From assembly GCF_008831545.1 (NCBI RefSeq), contig NZ_CP044524.1:434001-498000 (forward strand): 64,000 bases of DNA. Direction: 5' to 3'. Under the pieces are notes generated by a model that did not search any database, was not told where the DNA came from, and saw only the letters and a list, made by a program, of their open reading frames with translations. Numbering within the stretch: the stretch's first letter is position 1; every line of letters begins with the position of its first letter. A program made the position numbers and the translations under genes. The DNA comes from Halorussus halophilus (GTDB lineage: Archaea > Halobacteriota > Halobacteria > Halobacteriales > Haladaptataceae). Of this stretch, positions 1-7,375 are shown in pieces.

Positions 1-94
1 GCTCCACGCCGATGGTAAGGCCGACGGCGAATACGGTGAGGAGTTGTAACGCAAACTGCGACCAATTCCGTCGGATACCTTGAGTGTACGTCAT
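1..94 (-). CDS. MFS-type transporter, N-terminal fragment (cut by window edge)
   Basis: Only the first 31 codons lie in the window; the gene runs off the left edge. The start is an ATG at 94-92. The visible peptide begins MTYTQGIRRNWSQFALQ and continues into a hydrophobic helix (LLTVFAVGLTIG). A short basic lead followed by a first membrane helix is typical of haloarchaeal major facilitator transporters, so this is the likely family. It lies 20 bases downstream of the rhodanese/MBL gene on the same strand, which suggests one transcript. The substrate cannot be inferred. Confidence 0.55.
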   Translation of the reverse strand, partial: MTYTQGIRRNWSQFALQLLTVFAVGLTIGVE

Positions 95-114
95 CGGGTA
101 AACGGCCTCGGTCG

Positions 115-1236
115 TTAGTTAGCCGCGCAGTTGTTCGGGCCGAGTTCGAGCGACTCGACGTCACCGTCTGGCTGTTCTTTCCCCCAGTTGATCTGCTTGA
201 TCTCGTTGTAGTTCGCGGGTTCGTCGGCGAGACTCTCTACGATGGTCTCGACGAACGCGGTCTCGTCGTCGTCCTCGACGTAGCCCAGCAGTTCGTTGGT
301 CGTCTTCTCACGGAGGTCACCGAGTTCCGTCGCCAGCGGCCGAATCTCCTCGTCACTGAAGTGTCCGGGGAGGACGACAGTCTCGTCGTCGAGGGCAGTC
401 AGGTCTTCGAGGCTGTCGAATAGCCGACTTGCGGCCTCACGGACGGCGTCTTCGGAACTGTCTTCGAGGTCGGGGCGACCGACGCTCCGGAGAAACAGTG
501 TGTCCCCGGAAAGTAGCGCGTCACCGTACTCGAACGAGACGCTACCCGGTGTGTGGCCGGGTGTGTGGTAGACGTCGAGTTCTCGACTGCCGACCTGAAT
601 GGTGTCTCCATCCGCTATCTCGGTCACGACGTCGAGGTCGCCAGCGTCCTCACTGTGGAGGTAGTAGGGGACGTCGAGTTCACCGGCAAGTCGTCCCGCG
701 CCGGACACGTGGTCTGCGTGTGCGTGCGTGTCCGCCACACCGACGATGTCGAGGTCACGCTCGTCTGCTGCGTTCAGGTACTCGTCGATGTACAGCGAGG
801 GGTCGACGACGACCGCTTCCCCGCCGTCGTGGACTAAATAGGAGACACAACCCGTACCGGGGCGGACGATTTGGACGACGTTGTCGGACGCGTCGATGTC
901 GTATTGGCGATGGACGCGGCCCCATCCGTTCATGCCATCGTCGATGGACTCGGCGTCGTAGCCATGTTCGCGGAGGAACTCGGCGGCACGTGCGGAGGTG
1001 ATGCCAGCGACGCAGACGACCGCTATCTCACGGTCTTCGGGTAGTTCGTCGAGATGTTCTTCGAGCGAGGAGTAGTCGTAATCGAGGAGTTCGTCGTAGA
1101 TCGGCAGATTCGTACTTCCCGGTATCTGCCACTCTTCGTAGTCTTCTTGCCGTCGAACGTCGAGGACGAACAAGTCTTCGGTGTCGTCTCGTACTTGTCG
1201 CGCGACTTTCGAGGGCGCGAATCCTGTATTGCTCAT
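115..1236 (-). CDS. rhodanese / metallo-beta-lactamase fusion hydrolase
   Basis: A 373-residue cytosolic protein. An N-terminal rhodanese domain (about residues 5-108) carries the sulfur-accepting cysteine at C75 (VVCVAG). A metallo-beta-lactamase domain follows, with HAHADH at 171-176, a further metal histidine in TPGHTPG (about 228) and an aspartate in SGDT (about 245). This looks like the persulfide dioxygenase/glyoxalase II branch, so handling of persulfide sulfur is plausible. The more familiar bacterial fusions place the rhodanese after the MBL domain; here it comes first. The ATG at 1236 was preferred to a GTG three codons upstream, because a TTTAAA element at 1264-1269 sits about 30 bases before it. 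Confidence 0.85.
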   Translation of the reverse strand: MSNTGFAPSKVARQVRDDTEDLFVLDVRRQEDYEEWQIPGSTNLPIYDELLDYDYSSLEEHLDELPEDREIAVVCVAGITSARAAEFLREHGYDAESIDDGMNGWGRVHRQYDIDASDNVVQIVRPGTGCVSYLVHDGGEAVVVDPSLYIDEYLNAADERDLDIVGVADTHAHADHVSGAGRLAGELDVPYYLHSEDAGDLDVVTEIADGDTIQVGSRELDVYHTPGHTPGSVSFEYGDALLSGDTLFLRSVGRPDLEDSSEDAVREAASRLFDSLEDLTALDDETVVLPGHFSDEEIRPLATELGDLREKTTNELLGYVEDDDETAFVETIVESLADEPANYNEIKQINWGKEQPDGDVESLELGPNNCAAN

Positions 1237-1263
1237 TGCATACACAACTGTGAACTACTCACG

Positions 1264-1269
1264 TTTAAA
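1264..1269 (-). promoter_or_regulatory. TATA-like element of the rhodanese/MBL gene
   Basis: TTTAAA lies 28-33 bases upstream of the ATG at 1236. This is the spacing expected for a leaderless or nearly leaderless haloarchaeal transcript. It was identified by eye only. Confidence 0.4.
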
Positions 1270-1478
1270 TCTGCTGGCGACAGTGCAGACTGCCGGAACG
1301 GGATATCCGTGAACTCCTGCGCCACTACTTGCTTTTCGAACCACCTTATTTGGAAGTGCGGGACGCGTCCGGAACGAGTATTGTGTACTCCACGACCGCG
1401 GGTATTGTTTTATTTATGCACTATTAGTGCGGGGTGCGACGATTCGCACGATTCTCGACTGGTGTTTTCCTCTCTGAA

Positions 1479-2306
1479 TCATTCCAATCCTGCCTGCGCA
1501 CCGACCAACACCAGAGAAATCACGAACAGACTCACCGCCCCGTCCCAGAACAGCAACACCCACTGTGAGCGACCGAGACGCGCAAAGGTCCGAGTTGCAA
1601 CTGCGCGACGAACCGTCGCCGCGACCGCCCGATAGCGCCGCTCGTGTTCTCTGACCAACGCGTACACCAAGTTGTCGAGCGCAAGAACGGCGAACGGTGC
1701 CGGAACGCCGACGAGCAGTGCGAGCAATAGGGTGTCCCACTCCGTGGTAGGCTGGACGCCAGCGAAGAACGGGTGGTCGAAAATCGGCGTCGGAATCTGG
1801 AGGAGTGTCACGACCACGATAGCGATTAGCCGAACGACGGTCGAATTGGCTGCCGAGACCGCTATCGGTGGCTGTTCCACGACGAGGTAGAGCGCGACCG
1901 GCGTTATCAGAACGTATGTCAGAACGCCGAGTTTGGCGAATCGACGCGCGCTCTGCCACGAGCGTTCGAGGCTGTCGTCGCGGACGGGAAGGTCGGAGTT
2001 CGAATCGGGGTCCGACAACTCCCCGTACGGCGGCGTGTTCGCCCGCCAGTAATCTCGCACGACGCGGCGACCACCGAGAATCGCTCGTAGTCCAGCCTGC
2101 GCGACGGCACTCACGAACAGGCAGACGACGACGGCACCGACGACGTAACTCAGCAATCTGACGAGCGCGTTCTCCACGCTGATGAGGTAGCCGAGCAGTC
2201 CGACCGACGCGAGGATTGGCGCGAAGAGACTCGCGTAGGTGAACCAGTACGCCGCGACGCGCCGAGCGCGTGTACGCCACGAGCGTGCGGTTCCGGGCGT
2301 CGTCAC
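1479..2306 (-). CDS. hypothetical polytopic membrane protein
   Basis: A 275-residue protein with about six predicted membrane helices and a soluble acidic loop rich in Asp and Ser near residues 100-125 between the second and third helices. The family was not recognised. The GTG at 2306 was chosen because upstream codons would overlap the neighbouring small gene and add a basic, non-haloarchaeal-looking extension. It begins five bases after the stop of the 62-residue gene at 2311-2499 on the same strand, so the two probably form an operon. No transport or enzyme motif was seen. Confidence 0.65.
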   Translation of the reverse strand: MTTPGTARSWRTRARRVAAYWFTYASLFAPILASVGLLGYLISVENALVRLLSYVVGAVVVCLFVSAVAQAGLRAILGGRRVVRDYWRANTPPYGELSDPDSNSDLPVRDDSLERSWQSARRFAKLGVLTYVLITPVALYLVVEQPPIAVSAANSTVVRLIAIVVVTLLQIPTPIFDHPFFAGVQPTTEWDTLLLALLVGVPAPFAVLALDNLVYALVREHERRYRAVAATVRRAVATRTFARLGRSQWVLLFWDGAVSLFVISLVLVGAQAGLE

Positions 2307-2310
2307 GAGA

Positions 2311-2499
2311 TTAGTGCGCTCGTACCTCGAACTCCACGGGTTGCTCGGGATGAAGCGCCATCGTCGGCACAAGCTTCGGTGCGTGGTCACCGTACACCCG
2401 TGCGCACCCCTCCACGAACCTTAGCGGGTCCTCGACGAATCGGAGCGAACTCCCGAACACCAGTACCCCCGTCGGCCCCCTCGGCACTCGTTCGGCCAT
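2311..2499 (-). CDS. small hypothetical protein (62 aa)
   Basis: A 62-residue protein starting MAERVPRGPTGVLVFGSS and ending FEVRAH. No membrane helix, cysteine pair or known motif was recognised. A TTAA-containing TATA-like element lies about 30 bases before the ATG (around 2525-2532), which supports real leaderless expression. The gene is directly upstream of the polytopic membrane protein, almost without a gap. Its function is unknown. Confidence 0.5.
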   Translation of the reverse strand: MAERVPRGPTGVLVFGSSLRFVEDPLRFVEGCARVYGDHAPKLVPTMALHPEQPVEFEVRAH

Positions 2500-2574
2500 G
2501 GGACCAGAGTATGGGCGGGAGATGGTTAAGTGTAGACGCTCGCTAGGACCGCTACGGAAAATCGAACGATGTCG

Positions 2575-2958
2575 TTAGGTCAGCCAGTCGGCGACCCACA
2601 GGAGGACGCCACCAGCGACGAGGAGAACGCCGATGCCAGACGTCACCGGTTCCGGGACGAAGAACAACACGATGCCAGCGAGCAACAGGATTCCGGCGAG
2701 ACCTTCCTGCCACCAGCTTTCGCCGGTTGAATCCGTGTTAGTCGTGCTGTCGGTCGCCGACTCTTCGAGGTCGCTCTCCGTCGTCTCGTCTGACGGCCAG
2801 ATTCCCCAACCGGAGGGCGAGAACCGGTCACCGACGCCGGACGGGAAGAAGGTGTCGTCGGTCGCTCCTTCGGTGTACTGGTCCCGCGTCGGTTCGTCCC
2901 CGTGGACTTCCTTGTACGTGTCGTCGTACTCGTCGTCGGTGTAAGGGCCGTTTGGCAT
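2575..2958 (-). CDS. small membrane protein with acidic N-terminal half
   Basis: A 127-residue protein. The first 80 residues are strongly acidic and rich in Thr, Ser and Asp, with an FSPSGWGIWPSD patch. The C-terminal 40 residues form two closely spaced hydrophobic helices (LAGILLLAGIVLFFV and GIGVLLVAGGVLLWV). This suggests a small cytosol- or surface-facing domain held by a helical hairpin. It stands alone between the operons on either side. Family and function were not recognised. Confidence 0.6.
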   Translation of the reverse strand: MPNGPYTDDEYDDTYKEVHGDEPTRDQYTEGATDDTFFPSGVGDRFSPSGWGIWPSDETTESDLEESATDSTTNTDSTGESWWQEGLAGILLLAGIVLFFVPEPVTSGIGVLLVAGGVLLWVADWLT

Positions 2959-3039
2959 GGGGCAAGTGAACGGTAGTGCGTCGGTTACGCCCTCTGGTTG
3001 CTATGTCAGGTAAAGGCTCCCAATTCAAGAAATCCCCAC

Positions 3040-3825
3040 TTAGACGAGATGTCTGTACGCTCGGAGCGCGTTTTCGCCCGCTTCGGTCAACGAGAGGTAC
3101 TTCCGACGACCGACCTTCTCGGTATCGACGTACCCTTTCTCGGTCAGAGGTCCCACGACGTGACGGTCGAGCAGTCTGTAGAATCCTTTCTCCGTCCCCG
3201 CCGAAGACTCGACGACGAAGGGGAATTGCTCTTCGCGGGCGAACTCGATGAGTCCTTTCTTACTCACTCCTCGGTACCGGCCGCTCACACCGCTCGAACT
3301 GCTCGCATTCTGCGTACGGTCGGCGATGAACCGCAGGAAAGCGACGTGAGTCGAAGAGGGACTGTCGATAGGATAGTTGGGTAGTGAGAACGTCCGTTCG
3401 ACGGCTTCGTGAAGCGGTTCCGGCGGTACTCTGTCTGCTTCTGGTCCGTAATCCGGTTTGGCGTAGATGGGCGTTGCACCCGTCGCCATGCAGGCTATCG
3501 TCCCGGCGACTGCAGTTATCTTGCTCCCGCCGGAGATGTTGACGTACACGTCGTCGTTCGCGTGGTCGTGGATAGCTCTAGCGACGGTGCCGAGCGTATC
3601 GTAGAGGTCGAAGATGTCGCACTGTCGTCGTTCGAGTTCGATTCGTTCGTTGTCAGCGAGTTCGGCCAGCAGTGCTTCGAGGTAGTGGACTCCGGTCTCG
3701 CTCTCGCTATACTCGACGGCGACCACCTTGTCAGCTTTCCATTCGAGTATCGGTCGTTTCAGTCGAGCGTACTCGAAGCCCAACGGGACTACCTGGACGC
3801 GTTCGGGAACTGGTGACCCGTCCAT
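3040..3825 (-). CDS. CARF-like ligand-sensing wHTH regulator (HFX_2341/DUF6293 type)
   Basis: A 261-residue regulator with two parts. Residues 1-150 look like a Rossmann-type CARF-related sensor, with a VNISGGSKITAVAG segment near 95-108 and two strand/helix units. Residues 160-261 look like a winged helix, with SKKGLIEFA as a possible helix and FYRLLDRHVVGPLTEKGYV followed by a wing. The layout matches the haloarchaeal HFX_2341-family regulators and resembles Csa3. No cas gene or CRISPR array is nearby. It lies directly downstream of an EamA transporter on the same strand and has its own palindrome at 3853-3867, so autoregulation and control of the transporter are plausible. The ligand is unknown. 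Confidence 0.75.
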   Translation of the reverse strand: MDGSPVPERVQVVPLGFEYARLKRPILEWKADKVVAVEYSESETGVHYLEALLAELADNERIELERRQCDIFDLYDTLGTVARAIHDHANDDVYVNISGGSKITAVAGTIACMATGATPIYAKPDYGPEADRVPPEPLHEAVERTFSLPNYPIDSPSSTHVAFLRFIADRTQNASSSSGVSGRYRGVSKKGLIEFAREEQFPFVVESSAGTEKGFYRLLDRHVVGPLTEKGYVDTEKVGRRKYLSLTEAGENALRAYRHLV

Positions 3826-3852
3826 GCTGGAACGTCAGAGACGAACGAGAAA

Positions 3853-3867
3853 ATAGTTCGGAACTAT
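3853..3867. promoter_or_regulatory. 15-base palindrome in the promoter of the CARF-like regulator
   Basis: ATAGTTCGGAACTAT is a perfect palindrome with 7-base arms around a central G. It lies 28-42 bases upstream of the ATG at 3825 and covers the expected TATA position. One copy of the octamer TCGTTACT (3867-3874) touches its edge. It is a likely operator, most simply for the regulator itself. Confidence 0.5.
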
Positions 3868-3875
3868 CGTTACTA

Positions 3876-4793
3876 TCAGTTTCCATCTAACTGGACCACC
3901 AAGACACCGACACTGACTACAGCAATCCCGACCAATTCGTGTGGGTAGAGGGACTCGCCGAGGAAGAACCACCCGAGTAGCGCAACCTGCACCAGCATCG
4001 TGTTGCCGACGACGCTCGATTCGACCGCTGTGAGCGTTTGGAGCGACCGGTTCCAGAGGGTGAACGCGCCAGCGGTGTTGACCAGCGCAAGCCAGCAGAC
4101 GATTGCCCATTCGTCTAGTTCCAACGATGGAACTCCCTGCACGGAGAGACCAGTAACTAACAAGACCACCGCTCCGACTCCCATGCTAACCGTAGTCACC
4201 GCGAGCGGCGAGAGTTCCGACCCGTGGTTGATTCGCCGCCCAAGCACCGATCCCACGGCGTTGCTGAGTAGTCCGAGAGTCATCACTGTGAGTCCGAAAC
4301 TGTCGCCCACTGACCCAGTTTCCGGCCGGAAGTATGCGAATGCTCCAATCAGCAAGACGGTCACACCGACCCACTGACGAGTCGTCGGTGACTCGGCGAG
4401 CGCGACGAACCCACCGACGCCGACTACGACCGGTGTGAACGTCAACGCGAGGCTGACTGTCGCCGCTTGGAGGTGATTCAACGCGACGAACTGCGCTCCT
4501 TGGGTCACCGCGTAGAGGACTAGTCCCAGCGCAAGGAGTGTGACCAGTTGTCTGTGACTCGCCCTAGCTACCGACCGATGGTGGCCCCGGTGAACAAAAA
4601 TAGGAAACAACACCAGGGCGGCGAGTCCGTATCGCAACCCCGCGAAAGGCAACGCGGGAATGTCCGTGAGACCGATTTTGATGAAGACGTACGACGACGA
4701 CCAGAGTATCGTGACGAGCACCGCTTCGAAGACGGCACGAGTGTGGTCTGAGACGGTCGGAACTGCTTGCTCCAGTGACGTGGAATCGAACAC
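3876..4793 (-). CDS. EamA/DMT-superfamily transporter
   Basis: A 305-residue membrane protein with about ten helices arranged as two EamA repeats (about 20-150 and 165-300). The first repeat has ILWSSSYVFIKIG in its opening helix; the second ends with VGIAVVSVGVLVVQL. This length and two-fold repeat are typical of drug/metabolite transporters that export amino acids, nucleobases or related metabolites; the substrate cannot be read from sequence. The start is a GTG at 4793. It lies between the creatininase gene upstream and the CARF-like regulator 50 bases downstream. Three TCGTTACT copies lie in its upstream region. Confidence 0.85.
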   Translation of the reverse strand: MFDSTSLEQAVPTVSDHTRAVFEAVLVTILWSSSYVFIKIGLTDIPALPFAGLRYGLAALVLFPIFVHRGHHRSVARASHRQLVTLLALGLVLYAVTQGAQFVALNHLQAATVSLALTFTPVVVGVGGFVALAESPTTRQWVGVTVLLIGAFAYFRPETGSVGDSFGLTVMTLGLLSNAVGSVLGRRINHGSELSPLAVTTVSMGVGAVVLLVTGLSVQGVPSLELDEWAIVCWLALVNTAGAFTLWNRSLQTLTAVESSVVGNTMLVQVALLGWFFLGESLYPHELVGIAVVSVGVLVVQLDGN

Positions 4794-4830
4794 GCCTGCC
4801 GGTAGGGAATCGCCGACAGTGTAGTTGTTC

Positions 4831-4876
4831 TCGTTACTGTCGTTACTATTGGGACTACAGCACTGATCTCGTTACT
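4831..4876. repeat. three copies of TCGTTACT upstream of the EamA transporter
   Basis: The octamer occurs at 4831-4838, 4840-4847 and 4869-4876, just upstream of the transporter start at 4793; the last copy overlaps the end of the creatininase gene. A fourth copy is at 3867-3874, beside the regulator's palindrome. Their clustering around a regulator and transporter pair makes them candidate operator half-sites. Confidence 0.45.
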
Positions 4877-5675
4877 TCTCTGTTCTCCGACTCCCCGGTT
4901 GCGGGTCCACGTGCGGTTTCGCCATCAGATCGGAAAATCGCTTGTCGGCTATCCACTCCAGCAGTTGTACCAGTTGCTCGCAGGCTTTCTCGAAGAGCAG
5001 TGCCCCCTTCTCGGGGGTCGCATCGGTTTGGTCCCCGAGAACGCCGTTCTCGGTATTGTCGATGGCGTCGTAGAAGTTGCGCGCGCCGTGGACGTAGGCG
5101 TCGCCTTCCGAGAAGTCCACCAGACCGCCGTCGCGTGCTTCCTCTAACTTCTCCTCTCGAACTAGTTCCGGCGCGATGTGCATTATCATCGCCGTCTCCT
5201 TCGGGCCGCCGTGGGGACCGTTGTGTTCGAAGATGTCGCTCACGAGGTCCGGTATCGACTCGTCCCACATCCACTCGACGGCGTAGGCAACCTCGTCCTC
5301 ACGGAGTCGTCTGCCGACTTCGCGCAGGTGTTGCATGTTGCCGCCGTGAGCGTTGACGTAGACGATGCGGTCGATGCCGTGGTACGCAAGGTTGCGCGAA
5401 AAACTCTCGACGTAATCGCGGAACTGCGGCGGGTCCACCCACATCGTCCCGTGGAACTGTTTGTGGTGCGGGCTGACACCGACGTTGACTGTGGGCGTGC
5501 AGAGATACCCCGTTTGCTCTGCCGCTTCGCGGGTGAGCGACTCTGCGATACGGTGGTCCGTCGAGAGCGGGAGGTGCGGGCCGTGCTGTTCGGTGGACCC
5601 GAGTGGGACGACGGCGAGCGATTCTTCGGCGACGTAGTCACCCAACTCCGGCCACGTCCGGTCGGCGAGGTACAT
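4872..5675 (-). CDS. creatininase-family amidohydrolase (ArfB/MftE-like)
   Basis: A 267-residue protein matching the creatininase fold. Metal ligands are visible in GSTEQHGPHLPLSTD (E29, H34, D40), in NAHGGN near residue 110 and in an acidic helix, PKETAMIMH, near 155-165. Members include creatininase, the formamide hydrolase ArfB of archaeal riboflavin/F420 synthesis, and MftE. Haloarchaea make F420 and riboflavin by the archaeal route, so an ArfB-like role is reasonable but unproven. No riboflavin genes are adjacent. The stop overlaps the upstream repeat cluster of the transporter. Confidence 0.8.
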   Translation of the reverse strand: MYLADRTWPELGDYVAEESLAVVPLGSTEQHGPHLPLSTDHRIAESLTREAAEQTGYLCTPTVNVGVSPHHKQFHGTMWVDPPQFRDYVESFSRNLAYHGIDRIVYVNAHGGNMQHLREVGRRLREDEVAYAVEWMWDESIPDLVSDIFEHNGPHGGPKETAMIMHIAPELVREEKLEEARDGGLVDFSEGDAYVHGARNFYDAIDNTENGVLGDQTDATPEKGALLFEKACEQLVQLLEWIADKRFSDLMAKPHVDPQPGSRRTEK

Positions 5676-5749
5676 GTCGGCAGTTCGTGACGGTGCGGCA
5701 TAGCTTTTGGCGCGGGGCGACGTGTCGGACAGTGACGTGTGGTGAACTA

Positions 5750-5799
5750 CCCTACCCTACTCGCTCACGGCTGACGCAGTTCGCTCCTCGAGGGTAGGG
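5750..5799 (-). ncRNA. candidate 3' stem of the TnpB omega-RNA / right-end hairpin
   Basis: CCCTACCCT at 5750-5758 pairs perfectly with AGGGTAGGG at 5791-5799, giving a 9-bp stem with a 32-base loop. The stem spans the TnpB stop codon (TAG at 5759-5757 on the minus strand). TnpB guide RNAs of the IS605 group overlap the 3' end of the gene, and haloarchaeal relatives produce sense-overlapping RNAs there. This stem is therefore the likely scaffold end, with the guide starting soon after 5750 toward lower coordinates. The exact RNA ends are unknown. Confidence 0.5.
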
Positions 5800-7001
5800 C
5801 TTCCTGTTTCCACGACGCGCTTTGCAGATACCGAGGTATCCACAGGGAGCGCAGTCTTCACAGGCGTTCGTTCGGAGTGTCCCACTCCTACATCTTCGAG
5901 GCCACGAGAAAGAATGTTCCACGCCGCGTTCGCGTCCCTATCCGACTCAAATCCGCAGGCAGGACAGGAATGTTCACGGACCCACAGCGGTTTGTCCGTC
6001 GAAACGCCGCAGGACGCGCACTCCTTGGTCGTTCCTCTCGGGTTGACCGCCACGAAGTGCGTCCCTGCTCGCTTGCACTTGTATTCGAGCAACGAGAGGA
6101 ACGTCCGCCACGCGGCAGACGCAGTGTTGCGGCTGTTCGACGGCGACTCCATCATCCCGGCGACGTTCAGGTCTTCGACTGCCACGAGGTCGTACTCCCG
6201 AGCGTAGTAGTTCGACAACTTGTGCAAGAAGTCGCGGCGCTTTCGTCGGAGGTCGGCGTGACACTCCGCAACGCGCCGTCGTTGCATCTCGTAGTTATTC
6301 GACCCGTGTTGTTTCCGCGAGAGTTTTCGTTGTTCTCGCTCCAAGCGGTCGCGTTCGTCCGAGACGTCGAGCGACCCGACAGCCGTGCCGTCGGTGTCGT
6401 GGGCGTACGTGAGAATCCCAACGTCGATACCGACGCACCGTTCGGGATTCTCAGGTGGCTCAGGAGGCTCGCGGTCCAGTTCGACGCCGAACGTAGCGAA
6501 CCACTCGTCCGTCGGTTCCTTCTTGAGTGTGACCTGTTTGAGTTTCGCGTCGTCGGGGATGGCGCGGTGAAGCCGAATCGGGATGTCCGCGAGTTTCGAG
6601 AGTGACAGCACAGTCTGACCGCCTTTCTTGTCGAGCTTGAAGCCAGACTGACTGTACGTGAAACTGCGGAACTCCCGTGGTGGCTTCCACGTGAGTTGGC
6701 CGACGCCGTAGCCGTTCTCCTTGAGTCCTCCGAGTGATTTGACGTTCTGCTCAAGTCGCATGACCGCTGTTTGCAGAACTGTCGAGTACACGTCCGAGAG
6801 GCCATTCCACCAGTCTTTCAGGGACGGAATTTCGTCTCGGATGGACCGAACACGCTGATTGAGCGTGCCTGCGTCCTCGGGAAGTTGGTCAAAACGGTAG
6901 AGGGCGTGATTGTATAGTTGCCTACAAATGTCTCGGTGGCGGTCCAACTCCTCTCGGTGGGCGTCGGACGGCTTGAGACGGTACTTGTAGGCGTAATACA
7001 T
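5757..7001 (-). CDS. tnpB: TnpB RNA-guided nuclease (IS200/IS605, IS1341-type)
   Basis: A 414-residue TnpB, close to the usual 370-420. RuvC motifs are intact: D193 in GIDVGILTYA, E276 in VAVEDLNV and DRDANAA at 354-360. A zinc ribbon has C328, C331, C346 and C349. The protein would use an omega-RNA from its own 3' end to cut DNA at the site left after transposition. The ATG at 7001 was chosen because the reading frame upstream only overlaps the small RHH gene. No TnpA is present, so the element could move only with help in trans. The intact catalytic residues suggest it is not decayed. Confidence 0.92.
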   Translation of the reverse strand: MYYAYKYRLKPSDAHREELDRHRDICRQLYNHALYRFDQLPEDAGTLNQRVRSIRDEIPSLKDWWNGLSDVYSTVLQTAVMRLEQNVKSLGGLKENGYGVGQLTWKPPREFRSFTYSQSGFKLDKKGGQTVLSLSKLADIPIRLHRAIPDDAKLKQVTLKKEPTDEWFATFGVELDREPPEPPENPERCVGIDVGILTYAHDTDGTAVGSLDVSDERDRLEREQRKLSRKQHGSNNYEMQRRRVAECHADLRRKRRDFLHKLSNYYAREYDLVAVEDLNVAGMMESPSNSRNTASAAWRTFLSLLEYKCKRAGTHFVAVNPRGTTKECASCGVSTDKPLWVREHSCPACGFESDRDANAAWNILSRGLEDVGVGHSERTPVKTALPVDTSVSAKRVVETGSPTLEERTASAVSE

Positions 7002-7005
7002 GATG

Positions 7006-7125
7006 CTACTCGTGTTCCTTGATGTACTCGTCAAGTCGCTCGCGGATGAACGACGAGAGATTCAGGTGGTGTTCCTGAACCCACTCGTGTTGGTCCTCTC
7101 GGAGTGTGATTGTGGTCCGCTTCAT
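7006..7125 (-). CDS. 39-residue ribbon-helix-helix protein upstream of TnpB
   Basis: A very short gene from ATG at 7125 to TAG at 7008-7006, four bases before the TnpB start. The sequence reads as a minimal RHH fold: a TTITL strand, helix REDQHEWVQEHH, turn LNLS, and helix SFIRERLDEYIKE. RHH proteins of the CopG/Arc type bind DNA as dimers and often repress their own operon. The order RHH then tnpB suggests it limits TnpB expression. A 22-base inverted repeat lies five bases upstream. Its small size and basic start favour a real DNA-binding peptide over chance. Confidence 0.7.
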   Translation of the reverse strand: MKRTTITLREDQHEWVQEHHLNLSSFIRERLDEYIKEHE

Positions 7126-7129
7126 CGTA

Positions 7130-7151
7130 TGCATAGTATATACTCTATGCA
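7130..7151. promoter_or_regulatory. inverted repeat before the RHH-tnpB operon
   Basis: TGCATAG at 7130-7136 and CTATGCA at 7145-7151 form perfect 7-base arms around an AT-rich 8-base centre (TATATACT). The site lies immediately upstream of the RHH start codon, where transcription would begin. It is the natural candidate operator for the RHH protein. Confidence 0.55.
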
Positions 7152-7221
7152 CAATAAACGCTGCGACTACAGGGGTCTGTGGGCCGAGCGTCGAACGCGT
7201 TTGAGAATTGGGCGGCGCTGT

Positions 7222-7296
7222 ATCCCCTCCCTACTCCCTCGGCGCTTCGCGCCTCGGTCCTTGAGGAAGGGGGATTAGCGCCTACTTTCAGCTAAT
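7222..7296. mobile_element. candidate left-end hairpins of the TnpB element
   Basis: Three nested or adjacent structures occur here. ATCCCC at 7222-7227 pairs with GGGGAT at 7270-7275. A GGCGC-TTC-GCGCC hairpin lies inside. ATTAGC at 7274-7279 pairs with GCTAAT at 7291-7296. IS605-group ends are imperfect subterminal hairpins recognised by TnpA, so this may be the left end. With the right end near 5740 the element would be about 1.55 kb. The boundaries are inferred, not proven. Confidence 0.35.
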
Positions 7297-7300
7297 CGGC

Positions 7301-7318
7301 GGTTACCAGTAGGTAACC
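7301..7318. promoter_or_regulatory. GGTTACC inverted repeat upstream of the MarR-like gene
   Basis: GGTTACC (7301-7307) and GGTAACC (7312-7318) are perfect 7-base arms with an AGTA spacer. The site ends 25 bases before a TATATTT box at 7343-7349, which is itself about 30 bases before the ATG at 7376. It is a possible operator for the MarR-like protein; another GGTTACC lies just after that gene, at 7684-7690. Confidence 0.4.
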
Positions 7319-7375
7319 TCCTTTCACCGAGGTTAGCGAACGTATATTTCCCTCGCGTGCGTTACCATCGGATAG

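Noticed and set aside
1414-2280. Minus-strand 288-codon frame overlapping the membrane protein gene
   Set aside because: It is highly arginine-rich without hydrophobic or acidic pattern; the overlapping frame has clear membrane helices.
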